From NCBI RefSeq assembly GCF_002234675.1, contig NC_019879.2, positions 22,253,855 through 22,317,854 of the forward strand: a stretch of DNA of 64,000 nt, in the 5' to 3' direction. Origin of the DNA: Oryzias latipes (lineage: Eukaryota; Chordata; Actinopteri; Beloniformes; Adrianichthyidae). A program made the position numbers and the translations under genes. Shown one piece after another: positions 13,301 to 24,205 of this stretch (positions are counted from its first letter, which is position 1; each line of letters begins with the position of its first letter). Below the pieces are notes generated by a model. That model was given only the letters and a program-made list of their open reading frames with translations. It ran no database searches and was not told where the DNA came from.

Positions 13301-16300
13301 TTAGTTCCATTTGGCAAAAAGCAATCTCACAACAGCAGCAGCGAGCTGTTAAGGAAACTCTTTCAGCATACAGCAGCTCTGAACTTTCAGACAAAAGAAT
13401 ATACCACTCAAGACACAAAAAGTGTGATCCCACAAGCATATAATTAAGCTGTATAAAAGCAGTGGCTTCTCTGTGGCACTCTGCATAGATTGGCATAATT
13501 AGGGAAACAAAAGTGGCTATGTGGAACAGTTAACTTGTGAAACAAGCCACATTGTTTCTAAGAACTTCACCAGAGAGAAAGCACTGGCATGCCAGGAAAA
13601 GCTGCGCATACACCCGTTTGAATTGTGCACATACATAAAATAGGATATATTACACAAAATGCTCCTTTGTACCAAAACAAATAAGAAAATCCATCTCAAT
13701 AAATTCACCTATTATGTATGAATGTAAAAATAACAACATACAATAAAATATTATGTGAGATTTATTGTTTTTCAAAATAAACTACAACATAATCACCCCG
13801 TTGGTGTCTGCTTTGTGCAGAGAAAGGAAGAAAAAAAGGCTAAAGTGAGCCTGAAAGTCCTGATGAATGTTAGGAAGCATCTTTGCTTTCTAATTTTTTT
13901 GGGAGGCTATCTCTGTGTAAATAAACTAATCACACTTATTTACTTTACTGTGACTCCAGCTGAAACTTTTAATGCTTAGCAAAATGGAGTCTGGAGCTGC
14001 TGTCGACTTTGTTCTGTGTGAGACTCAGAACGGCGAGTTTCGTTCCATCTCTGTGACGCCTCCAGAGATATTCACAGAGGCGACACAGAGGTGGAACGCC
14101 TGCTGTTTGTATGGGCAAGACTGAGCACCACAACCCAAAGAAACTGCAGTGATTTAAGATGTAAGCAAAGAGACTATGTAATAAAACTTTGTATATGAAA
14201 CTGACAGTTTTTTTTAGTTCTCTACTTTTCATGCAGTATTTATAACTGCAGAAAAGATTTCACAATGAACGGCAAAGGTTCCTCTATTTCCCACTTAGAT
14301 TGATGTCAAAGTGGACTTAAAATTTGTTTTTTGTTTTTTTTAAAACTGTGTCTTCTGTTTCACAGAATGAGACAGGAGAAAGGCGCACACACAAGAAAAC
14401 ACCCACTAATGTTCTCCACAGTGCAGCACACAGTCATCAAGTCAAGACCATTCATTGACTGTAAATGATAACTGGACTGAGTAACCCTCCCTCCTCACGT
14501 TACCAAGAAGGATGTACCCACTGGCCCTAAGAAGCCAATATCCCACAGACCTCCATTTAGAAACAAACAGCTTTACTTATTCATTATATTTGTCAGAACA
14601 ACAATTTTTGATCTGATACTTTTCTTTAAGAGGTTTTTGCTAATTCTATTTTTTTCATGATATTTTTTCTGTAGTGCAAGGTTTTTATGTTATGAACTGA
14701 CGCGATCAGATGTGTCAAAAAATGTATGTGGACTCACGACAAGTTTTCACAATGTTTGATTGACAGATTGTCCTGAGTCTGCTTTCAAGCAGTAGGGGTG
14801 TGGCCATTCCAACCAGCTTACTTCTGATTTGCGAGAGTGGCTGCCACGGAAACTGTGACTCAGACCCACTTGGATTGCCTGGCTCCAACACGACGGGGTT
14901 TGTATCATGAACAAAAAAGGTGACTGAACTGACTTCCTTTGGTTGGAGCATGAAGTAAACTATTTTCTATGGGTGACATCAAGCTCATTCGGTCCAATTC
15001 TAATAAACTGAGAGAGGATTCAGGGTTTCCTCACAGCAAGTCTCAGGACTGTCTAACTGTCTTCTACTTCTCGTTAGAAGAGATCTTGGTCACAGTGATT
15101 GAAGAGTGTTCAGGTTGTCAAACATAAGCACAGGATCAGCCTTGTTTCATCCTCGCTGTGACAGAAGCAATGTTTGTTCTGCCACATTTTTTACACATCC
15201 AATGTTTCAAGCACAAGTGATGCCACCAGTTTGACCCCTTTTGGTTCCATAATGATGAAATTTACACAGCATCCACAAAAAGACGGGAACAGTCCACTCT
15301 TCTGGGTGCACTTTGAATTAACATCAAGGGAATGGAGGTTAAATAAATGTTGTTGTGTTTTATATTAAGCAAAATTGTGTAAAAAGTGTGTTGAGTTGAC
15401 TTTTTCTGTACTATAAAATATAGTAATAGTAATAGAAGTAATAATAATATTATTAATATACCAAAAACTTTGATCGGACCTTAAAGTGAACATTGAAAAA
15501 CTTGTCCTCCTATTAGCCATAAGTGATCCATTTTTTTTTTTAAATAATCTTTCTCAATTGTTCTTGATCAAATGAGCTAATGTGTCTTTGCTGCTTTTAC
15601 TGTGCTGGAGCTTCTGGAGGTTTTCAAGAAACTACACAGCCTCTGCTTTACAATCAACCAATCAGAGGTGAATATTCCTAAATGTTATGTAGAAACTCAA
15701 ATGGCCGTGTTAGTGCTTAAGATATCATCGTTTTCTCCTACATGTGCAGAACAGCAACAAGAAAACTGCACTCCAACAGACGAAATCGGTTTGTGATACA
15801 CAAAGATAACTCTGACACAATGAATGAAAAATAGCCGTACCTCTTTTTATCTCCCTGCTCTGTACCTTCCTCCACTGACTCACCAAGTAATCACAGCTCT
15901 TTTCACACGGTCGAGAAGTCAATGACAACACACAAGCAGCAAACTAATTCAGCATCTACTTTTTAAAGAGTCCTATTTCCTTCACCTGATGTTTTTTAAT
16001 TACTCAAATGTGTAACATTTTGTTAAAGAGAAAGCCCTTCACCTGAAGCGGAAATGTCTGCATTTATAGCAAATAAAGCTAATTAAAAATGTTGATTTAA
16101 ACAGAAATTCATTAGTCTGTCAAAAAAAAAACGTCTTCACAGTAAATGTAATTTATGTGTGGATATACCTCCTTTAAAGCAGAAGAATACCATAATAAAG
16201 AGTGCTGCTCCTTCCTACAAGTGGTGTTTCCAAACCTCACATTGTGACATTGATTGTGAGAAGCCTGAACCACAGTCACAGTGCCTCCCAGTAGGAATGT

Positions 16301-19300
16301 GAGGTTTGGTCTGACTTCATTCATTTAAAGCGTCATGTTGATCTTGGTAGCGACCACACAAACAAAACTCACTGAAACTATATCATCTGCTGTGAAAATT
16401 CTGGCTGCATAGTCTCTGCAGGACCAAATGTTGCTCATGGAATCGCTTCCTCACACCGTATCAAAGGACTTTGCACACATTTGTAGTGGTTTATTCCATT
16501 TGTGATATAATCTCTGTGGGGAAATGCATCAAATAGCTCACGTGTCATGTGGAAGATGCCGTCACAGGCACTGATGTGGGACAGGAAGGCATTTCCAAGG
16601 CCTTGGCCCACGTGGGCTCCTTTCACCAGGCCAGCAATGTCAACCACATTGAGGAATGCTGGTACCTTGCTGTAAAAATAGAGAAAAAACATTTTTTAAG
16701 TCCCTTTTTTATAAGCGTTTTTAGCAGTCTTTCAATTAAGATCATGACATCCTTTTTTGTCAGCCAATAATTCATAATGATCTGAATAAAGAAATACTCT
16801 GAAATGCAGTTTTTAGCTTAATTTTCTTTATATATGTCCTCTATCAAAAGAAAAATGCTAGAAGAAAAAGTAAAAAAACAAAAACAAAACTATTTTCTTC
16901 AGAGTAAGTCTCTAAAAAAGCATCTAAAAGTTTTATTTCCTTTACTTCTCACTTTAAATTATATGTGATTGGACAATGCTTTGGTATTAATTAAAAGATC
17001 ATTCAAGATAAGAAACTTCTGTCCTGATAAGGACCACAGAAGTGATTATCTTTTTTATTTTATGTTTAAGAAATTACCTTTAATCCCTGATTGAGAGCAT
17101 CACTTAGCATTTCCTTATCTCACGTTAAATCTAACTTTTATCAATTGTGAAAGTTATAATCGTTTTCTTCTTTTGTCTTTCTTTGTATTGTAGTTAGTAC
17201 AGTCTTTATCCAGCATCAGCTGTTTGCTTATGGGCCACTTAAATAGCTTCTCACATACAATTTAATGTATTTCCAGCCAAGATCTCCGTCTTTTGCTTTG
17301 TTTACTATGGAGGTCATGGTGGATGGTGGAGTCCCAGGGATGTGTGACATTTTGAGGTGGCTCTGCTCGTTCACTTTATACAGACACCTTTAATTTATTA
17401 CACTTTATTGTGCCTCAGAAGCCTAATTTTAGAGTCTGTTGTAATTACTCAATTATATATCTACAGTCAGTGTAAACACTCAGTTTTGCTCTTTGGGAAA
17501 CCATGGGGTCAGCGGAAAGCTGGTAATATTTGAACATTAGTCATTTGGTGTGTATGTGTTTACCTCATGCTGATGTGATTTTCTGAGTGGCATACGGAAT
17601 GCGGCCCAAATAACTGCTTTCTCTCAAATAAAGCCAGGAGACAATACAAACACAAAGATCTAAATAATGCTTTTTTCTTTTTATAATCATCATTACTGTT
17701 AAAATCAACTCACAGCTTAGAATACCAGACTTTTTCCTTATGGACCCACTCCAACTATATTCTAAGCAAAAGCGTTCTGGTTGTCTTTTAATTATGAATT
17801 TGCTGTTTTTAGCCAAAATTTAAAAGAAAGTGTCGTTTTCTAGAATATAGTTTCTGTAGAGCGGCAGTAAATCCTTAGAATTTCACCTCTGAGTTGTGGG
17901 CAGCAGTGCTGGTATGGAGCAACCACACCCTCCCTTCCCATCGTCCTCAACTGAGTTGTCTGTTTACATTCTTTTCCTCTAGCTTACAGCCCCACATACC
18001 CCCAACCTAACATTACTGGTGGAACAAAAATGGCGAGCAATTTTGGAGCTATCCAGATAACAGTTCAGAGGAGGAAAACAAAGACGTCCACGGATCTAAT
18101 CGTCTACAAGTGGATGCATTCGAATGGAGCAAAGCAGAGAACTTGTGGCCTGCCCCGCGTATTTTCTATTCTTAGAAACAAAGTTGTGAGCTTAATTTTC
18201 TTTATATATGTCCTCTAGAATCAGAAAAATAAATACACCAAAAACAGCATTTTCATTGGAGTGGGTCTTTAACCAGCTGTTATAATCATGGGCAAAAACA
18301 TGTACTTTGTGGATTTACTATGACTCTTATGAAAAAGGAACAACGTCACCCATACCTTCCCTATTACATCTCCTACTCATTACAGTCTTATAAGTAAAAC
18401 TTAATCAACAAGTGTTGCTGAGTTTTGGATGCTAGTTGGAATTATGAGGAAAAAAACGGAAAAAAAACAAGACATATTTTCTACACTATGAGTACAAACA
18501 AAATCAAGATGAAGAGTGTCTTAATATTGGCAAGCCAATATTGGAAGAGTCGAGTGCGCGCTCATCACAGCTTTATCTTCACACAATCATATCAGGCACA
18601 CAGAACAAACAACAGTGCACTTCTCTGCTGATGAAGGCAGATCTGTGGAGTCATATTACAAAATTCCCACACCAAGGAGGAACTTAAGTGCTATCTTTTC
18701 TCATTCAAGTTGATTTTGTGTTGTTTCCTGTATACAAACCTGTTCAAAGTTACTACAGAGATTTACAGGATTTTTTATGGTGCACATTTTACTGAACTGT
18801 TCGCTTTTTTGTGCTTAATATTTATGCTGTTATGCATTTTACCCTTTTGGCTATGCTTTAAATTCTTTCTTTGATAAGTCAGCGCTACAGTGCTAATACT
18901 GTACTGTGCTCTGAGTGATCAACAAGAATGGAAAAGTGCTTTATAAGTACAGTCCATTATCAGCCATTTGTCACGGCGCAGAGTAGTGGTATTTAGCGCT
19001 GTTGCTTCACAGCAAGACGGCTCCCGGCTCAAATCCCAGCTGGGGTTTTTTTTTCGCTGTGCGCAGTTTGCATGCTCTCCTCGTGCATGTGCACATTTGT
19101 CCCCTCATGATTCTGCCTCTTCCAACACTGTGAATTAAAGTTTTATTTCAAGCTGATCATGGAGTGAGCAGAGGTGGTGGTTTGTCGTGGCTTCATCTCT
19201 TGCTGTTCAGTAAATTATCTTGGTCACCTGACCATGACATAGTCAGCATCTTGACATTTTAAAGAACTTTTGTGATTAAAATTTTGTTTTTTGGGTGTTT

Positions 19301-22300
19301 TTTACGTGTTCTTGTGGCATTTTTTTTATAATGGAGGACATGTATTTGGAAAATTAAGCTCAGAATTGTATTTCTGAGTATTTCTTCATTCAAAACTCTA
19401 TCTGCTAGTAGAACGTCGCATTTAGTTTAGTTAAATAGGCACATGCACTAACGTATGTCTCAGAGATAAAAGGATGTTTAATTAGCCGTTCTTCGTGTCA
19501 GCTAAGTGATTGGCTGACAGCGAATTTTGTTAAATCATTTTTCTTTTTTTGTTCATTTATTTTTGATCGCCTGTGATACACTTGCAATCGATGTATTGGG
19601 TACCAAGATCAATTTTCAAACAATTGGCACTTCTGTAAATTATTAGAAACGCCATCCATACGTCACTACCAAATCTGAGTCCATGATTGGTCAAAGTTCA
19701 ACCAGGTTTGGCTTTAAAAGCGTCATAGAAACTTGTGTAACGTGGTGTGAACATGAGAGTTCTGAACATAAAAGCCAGAAACTTGCATTTTTGCGCGTTT
19801 ATAGACTTTTCATTAAATGTGATTGCTTGTGAGGATTTCAGAGGCCGGTGTAAACATAGCATATAAGTATTTTTGTTGCTATCCACCGTCAAACTTTTGG
19901 TGATGTCTCAAAAGGTTTCTTTTACTGTACTTGCTAGATTGCTATATTCTTTATTTGTATGAAAATCGTTACTTGTTGAGTGGCCTGTCCTCCAAAGGGG
20001 CATACATAGTAGGCCAAATGCTAATAAAAATCTCAAAAAAATCTTCTTTTCAATATGTGTTTCTGTTTGCAACTTTATGTTAAAGTAGATCTGTTCCTAC
20101 AGATTTTTCCCTCATGAGGAGAGAAGCACTAAAGAAATTTCCGTTCAGTCTGTTTAAACAACCTTTACAAACATGTATGATGACCACGTGTTTGATAGTT
20201 TTCTTCAACAAAAGGATCAGCAATTGTATATGATCCTATCGCACAAAAGAGATAGATGTGAACACTGTTATGTGATTTTTCTTACCATATAGGGAAAGGA
20301 CCATCCCAGACTACAAATGTGAGGTGTGAATATTGTGTGAAGGATGAGACCCCATACCTGGCAGGTTTGTGGAATTGGCAGAGGAAATCATAGCGTTCAT
20401 CTGGAATGGGCACTCTGCTTTCATTTGGGTCAATGGTGCAGAAGGGGAAATTTTCAGCAGCAGCCTCACTCTTTGTCAGCACATTGAAAAAGGTTGACTT
20501 CCTGGAAATAAAAGCAGCGGTGAGGTCAAATCACCTGAAAGTGCTGGGTTGGAGTCTAGCGGTTTGATGTGATGAGCATAAGCTTCCATAGAAAAGTTTG
20601 TAAAATTCACTCAAAAATATTTTTTTTGGGGGGGAGGGGTTAAAATTAAGCTACAGAACACGATAATGCCAATTATACACTTCAATGTTATCATATGGAG
20701 ATGAAAACAATCAATAAAAAGCTGCATCATGCTGGGTTTTTTAAATAGATTAATGAGGAAAGCTTTGAATACTTAAAACATACCAACACAATCAATTGTA
20801 TCACTCAACTATAATCCAGGATTTTCCATCTTCATGTTAATCCGCTTGACGTTTACTAAACCCTATAATCTCTGCCTCTGACCTCTAAAGTCCTGGTGTT
20901 AATTCATGAAGCTAATCAAACCATTTCTTTCAAGACCTGAGCAATTTGGTTGTGATTGCAGCCAGAAAAAGTCAGCTCAAATGCTCAAACCTTTCGCTAT
21001 TTCACTCAAAATGTTTGGAAAGACATTTCTGTTACACTCAGAATAAATGTGTATTTTAATACATACGCTATAGGAAAATGTACACTTGAATGTTGGTTGA
21101 TTTGCTGAAAAACATCTATAGATATGTATGTGCATAGTAGCTACGCTGCTCAAAATTTTTAACCTACACATCAAACTGTGAAGCAGAGTGAAACATGAGC
21201 ACATCTTTAATGTTTCTATAGGAATTAGGGGGGAAAAAGTCGCTTGATTGCTGCTTGATTCGCTGATCGTCATCAAGCTACAGCTCTTTAATGAAAGCAG
21301 ACGTTTGATGCCAAAGATGTCACACCTGCTAAAGCAATGGTCTCAAAAAACCCACTGATGTCCATCATGCTGAGATTTTATGATGTGAGGAGGTTGAGCA
21401 TCATTTGGTAAGTAATACTTCCTTTTGGGTAAAAGGATGCTGAATATTACCTGTAGAAGTAAAAAAATGGAAACCGTTTTGGATCAGAAGAGGAGTCAAA
21501 GCAATGACGCCTTATGGAAAGGCGATATTAACTGGGGTTTATCTACCTCAACAATGTTCTAAAAATGGCAGATTGCACAAAAAGTAAAGTAAAAGTTTTA
21601 TTTAAAACCTTCCCTGGGTCCATGCAACTGCTAATCAAAATAACATGCCCCAAATCATGCAGGAACTTGAGATTTAATAAAAAATTAAACAGATTTTAAA
21701 TATAAATGTTAGTAGAATGTATAATGAAGTAAAGAACACCTGAAACATTTTTAAACCTGATGCACTCTACGTTTTCTTTGATTGTAAAAGTTGAATTTTA
21801 AAACATGGGAGTCAGTGGGTAATTGCTCCCAATCTCTAGTGGTCCTTTGAGGAACTGCAACATTGGGGACTGATTGACTCTTTTGAAAATTAAAATGTGG
21901 GGGGCTTAAAACAAACAACAGGGCAACAGGTCACATGACTGCAAAGTCAGACATGACCTCTGATTTACATATTAAATACAAAGGTGAGCTTTCATTCCAC
22001 ATTTGACATGAATCGTATGATTTTACACTTGTAAAATCATACGATAATAGTACAGCATTTGTTGTTCTAAAATCTCAGATTATTTGTGGATGCCATTGTT
22101 CTGAAATCTCATGTTGACTGAATATGAATTTCTGATTGCTTTGTTGCATTGTTTAAATATATATTTCATGTTTTTAAAATGGATAAAATTGACTTTTTAA
22201 CACAACAATCATGCATGTTTCCGATGTTCAAAACTGTGAGACCAACAGACCTTTTTCAATTTATTTTTTCCAGACTGGAAAGTGAATGTCTTTGCTTTTC

Positions 22301-23998
22301 TGCTCAAATGCCTCATTAATCTTTATCATCTTGGTTATCTTTGTGCAACTTGACTGATTCATTGTCACTGTGAGACTGTAAAATTTTTTTCCTAAAAGAT
22401 GCATCCATTCAAACCCCTGAATATAAATTTTAATTAGGTATTTATGTAAAAAGTCCTAAAAAAATAAAGACAGACAGTTTTGGACTTAATTCTGTGAATC
22501 TAATGAACCTGATGCTAAAGGCTCCCGTGTGCAGAACTGAACTCATTACCAGCGGGGTCTTTTGGTGTGTTTCTGTAAGGTGACTAAACACACAATCTTT
22601 TCAACAAATGAGCAAAAGAACTGCAGCCATCCAGCTCCTTAGTGTGCAGCATGTTAAGTTACACCCAGCTAACAGCTGGCTGGCATCTGAACACAGTTCA
22701 TTCATAAAGAAACCACAGGAGGCTTGACAAGTTCTACTTTGACACAAATGCAGCATGGCAGGCCACAGCCTCAGTGAATTTGACTTGAGAAAGCTGGTTG
22801 AAACTGGGAGAAATCAAAACACTGGACAGTAGAGAGTGGAACATTTTGTAGTAATCCTTACAAAAAAAAGATGTAAACAAAATCACATCATCTTCTTGGT
22901 CTCAAAGAAAACCGCTGATGTTTGGGTTAACACGTCTTAGAATGACATCCTCTGAATTCTGACAAGTGAGTTAAAACACCATCTTTATTTGGACAAATTA
23001 GCATCTCACCATCTATTTGTGGCTTTTTGAGGGGTTTAACCCAACTACTGTTTCGCAGAAAAGGACTACAGACCTACCGGTTCGCCGAGTAATCTTTCCT
23101 CAACAATGCTTTAATGTGTCAGAGGAGGTTGGACGCTGACAAAGTGAGCTTTTCTGATCTGTACACGGCATGTGAGCCTTTTAACTCATTAGAAGCATAA
23201 GACAGAAACGTGTCAGTGTAATCCCCCCACAGAGCTGTTGCTGCAGCAAATTCTCTGACAGAGAAGTGATAAGCAGCGGCAAAAAAATGGATATGGGTTG
23301 TTGATGCATTCTGTTGTGCTTTCTGCAACAATCAGAGGCAATGGAGAGAAAATAAATCTTTATTTTTGTGGGAAGCTGCTCAGTCGTTGATGGATCTTTC
23401 AGTCATAACTTCAGGAACAGAAACAGAATCAGTGATTTCCTATCAAACCTGCAACAACACTTTAATTTGTCTATGAAATATTATTAAAACTATGTGTTGG
23501 GATGATCAAATTTGTGAAAGTTATATAGTTAATGTCCATGAAAAATGACATATTTCAGGAGCTCTAATTCATGAGCTGTAATTAAAATGTTTGATAACAT
23601 TTATTTAAGGTTGACATCTATAAGAATCTCTTCCACCAAAAATCTTAAGAAAGTCACGAGTTATCAGATGAAAGTTTTCTCACCTTCCATTTATTCATGT
23701 GTCATTGAAAAGAGGGAAAAAAAGAAATAAAAAAAGGAAAGAGGGAGGATCAAGCACGTGCGGCTTATTATTGAACTGTCCAAACAGGGACCCTTACCCA
23801 ACATTAGGCAGGCCGACGATTCCAATCTTCAGTGAGGTGCCGAACCTTCCGATCAGCGGTGGCGGTTTCAGTGCATCCCCCTTTGCCTGCATGCGACAAA
23901 GCAAACGAAACGCCTGGGGTCAGCCTCTGCGCTCGCCATTACATAATCAACGCAGTCTGAACCGTCCTCTTTTGACAAAACACCTTTTTTGGAGCCAT
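413..23998 (-). CDS. ola1: Obg-like ATPase 1, 5' half (five coding exons, 3' end outside window)
   Basis: OLA1 is a cytosolic P-loop NTPase of the TRAFAC/Obg class (bacterial YchF relative) that prefers ATP and is linked to translation and stress responses. Coding exons in transcript order are 23998-23984, 23886-23798, 20501-20358, 16669-16542 and 588-413. They join in phase into 184 residues of a protein usually about 396 long. The start MAPKK matches the family start. The P-loop GLPNVGKST is residues 30-38 and is split by an intron inside codon 35; the G3 motif DIAG is at 93-96. Exon 5 encodes [16 protein letters not shown] and ends at KLKPEY. The remaining exons (TGS and C-terminal domains) lie beyond the left edge. 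Intron 1 is only 97 bases; introns 3 and 4 are long and repeat-rich. The gene is head to head with sp9. All junctions are GT-AG. Identification is firm; expression and 5' end are inferred. Confidence 0.95.
1489..1629. mobile_element. 141-bp palindromic foldback MITE with 6-bp target duplication
   Basis: The two halves are near-perfect inverted copies: TACGGAAGAGGAT at the left end, ATCCTCTTCCGTA at the right, and the centre CTCAGAATTCTGAG at 1552-1565 is an exact palindrome. The element is flanked by TTAGTG at 1483-1488 and again at 1630-1635, an exact 6-bp direct repeat expected from transposition. It lies in ola1 intronic DNA. It has no coding capacity; the mobilising transposase family is not identifiable here. 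Confidence 0.8.
2390..2582 (+). repeat. tRNA-derived SINE fragment with ATT tail
   Basis: Starts with an A-box-like GGCGGTAGAGCAGG, followed by a B-box-like GGATCGATCCC, and ends in GATAAATAAAG plus an (ATT)n tail. This is the usual shape of fish tRNA-derived SINEs. Not a functional tRNA gene. Confidence 0.6.
2600..3020. repeat. Possible dispersed fish repeat
   Basis: The run of phrases such as AACCAGGGTCAGGCAGGCAA and GACTCAGGCAAGACACAGG resembles a familiar medium-copy fish repeat. No ends were identified. Low certainty. Confidence 0.3.
3084..3460 (-). repeat. Reverse-oriented partial copy of the AGACCCACTCC-end family
   Basis: Begins TTAAGGACCCACTTTTATG, close to the family terminus, and continues with CAAATTGTTGTGAATCAGGAGCAG, the reverse complement of the shared internal block. 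The far end is truncated. Lies in ola1 intron 4. Confidence 0.5.
4640..4915 (+). repeat. Dispersed repeat fragment (CCTTACCAAGAAGG type)
   Basis: Contains GGGAGAGGACCCCTCC, GGGAATTTTTAGGAGTTTTT and ends in GGGCTATATTAACAAAATTGAA, matching the 3' tail of a very common fish interspersed repeat. It abuts the SINE-like repeat starting at 4919. Confidence 0.5.
4919..5310 (+). repeat. Common fish interspersed repeat, near full length
   Basis: Reads GCTGCAAGGTGGCGCATTAG, CCTTTCTGTGTGGAGTTTGC, TTCTCCCCGTGC, CTTCCTCCCACC, GCGACAGACTGCCAACCTGT and TGGGATAGG in the order typical of an abundant teleost SINE/LINE-tail family. It ends near AGATGATTGAATAAATG. Fragments of the same family lie at 18960, 56850 and 58238. 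Confidence 0.7.
7224..7355. repeat. TA-rich microsatellite
   Basis: An uninterrupted (TA)n tract to about 7276 is followed by TATAGA/TATA variants and a second (TA)n run near 7330-7350. Frames read through it are artefacts. Confidence 0.95.
9440..10550 (-). pseudogene. Decayed Tc1/mariner transposase (D34E type)
   Basis: Read on the minus strand, fragments of a Tc1-like transposase appear in changing frames: DFNPVENLW-like residues near 9650-9690 (the catalytic D-E spacer region) and a VKHGG-like block near 9905-9945, the latter followed by a stop. The plus strand matches the familiar fish Tc1 layout across about 1.1 kb. Frameshifts and stops make it inactive. Terminal repeats were not resolved. 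It lies in ola1 intron 4. Confidence 0.7.
12085..12103 (+). repeat. Three-unit interstitial telomere-like repeat
   Basis: CTAACCCTAACCCTAACCC, three exact vertebrate telomere units, inside ola1 intron 4. Short enough to be chance or a repair scar. Confidence 0.7.
17741..18273 (+). mobile_element. Dispersed AGACCCACTCC-end element, copy A
   Basis: The left end reads GGACCCACTCCAA and the right end TTGGAGTGGGTCTTTAA, imperfect inverted repeats. The interior shares long blocks with 53795-54407 (for example CCCAACCTAACATTA and AACAAAAATGGCGAGCAA) and with 51463-51974. It codes for nothing convincing. Located in ola1 intron 3. Confidence 0.65.
18960..19115 (+). repeat. Fragment of the 4919-type interspersed repeat
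   Basis: GTTGCTTCACAGCAAGA, CTCAAATCCCAGCTGGGG and CAGTTTGCATGCTCTCC follow the 5' half of the family. Confidence 0.6.
19270..19430 (-). repeat. Short reverse-oriented fragment of the same dispersed family
   Basis: GTGTTTTTTACGTGTTCTTGTGGCA and AAATTAAGCTCAGAATTGTATTTCTGAGTATTTCTTCATTC-like sequence parallels the start of the copies at 3084 and 46785. Boundaries are vague. Confidence 0.4.
22012..22045. other. Perfect 15-bp inverted repeat (hairpin)
   Basis: ATCGTATGATTTTAC (22012-22026), loop ACTT, then GTAAAATCATACGAT (22031-22045). All 15 pairs match. Located in ola1 intron 2 with no T run or gene next to it. Confidence 0.9.
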
Positions 23999-24205
23999 GT
24001 TCCTTTTTAAACTTCCGCTGCAAGCCACAAACTCAGCCAAAGGACATTTATTTGCTGATAATGAGCTGAGGAAATTTGCTCGGATGGAACCAGCAGCCTG
24101 CACTCTTGAGCGACCACGCACTCTGCAGGATCTCAAAATAGAACGCGCAGCTTCTGAAACCCGTAAGTTGACACTGTGAGCTAGGGGGTTGACCTGCACC
24201 TCCAA
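23999..24205 (-). promoter_or_regulatory. ola1: ola1 5' UTR and promoter-proximal region
   Basis: Directly upstream of the ola1 ATG (23998, minus) the sequence is moderately GC-rich and holds several CpGs (for example GCGACCACGCACTC near 24110). The reading frame stays open upstream through 24205 but the family start MAPKK fixes the initiation codon at 23998. The transcription start is not determined. Confidence 0.45.

Larger units (their letters stand above)
589..16541 (-). other. ola1: ola1 intron 4 (about 16 kb), noncoding
   Basis: Between exons 16669-16542 and 588-413. It holds the palindromic MITE, SINEs, a Tc1 remnant, a TA microsatellite and homopolymer G runs (about 1222-1234 and 8573-8592). 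No other exon of ola1 or of a nested gene was recognised. Segments 10560-16100 are AT-rich and otherwise featureless. Confidence 0.6.
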
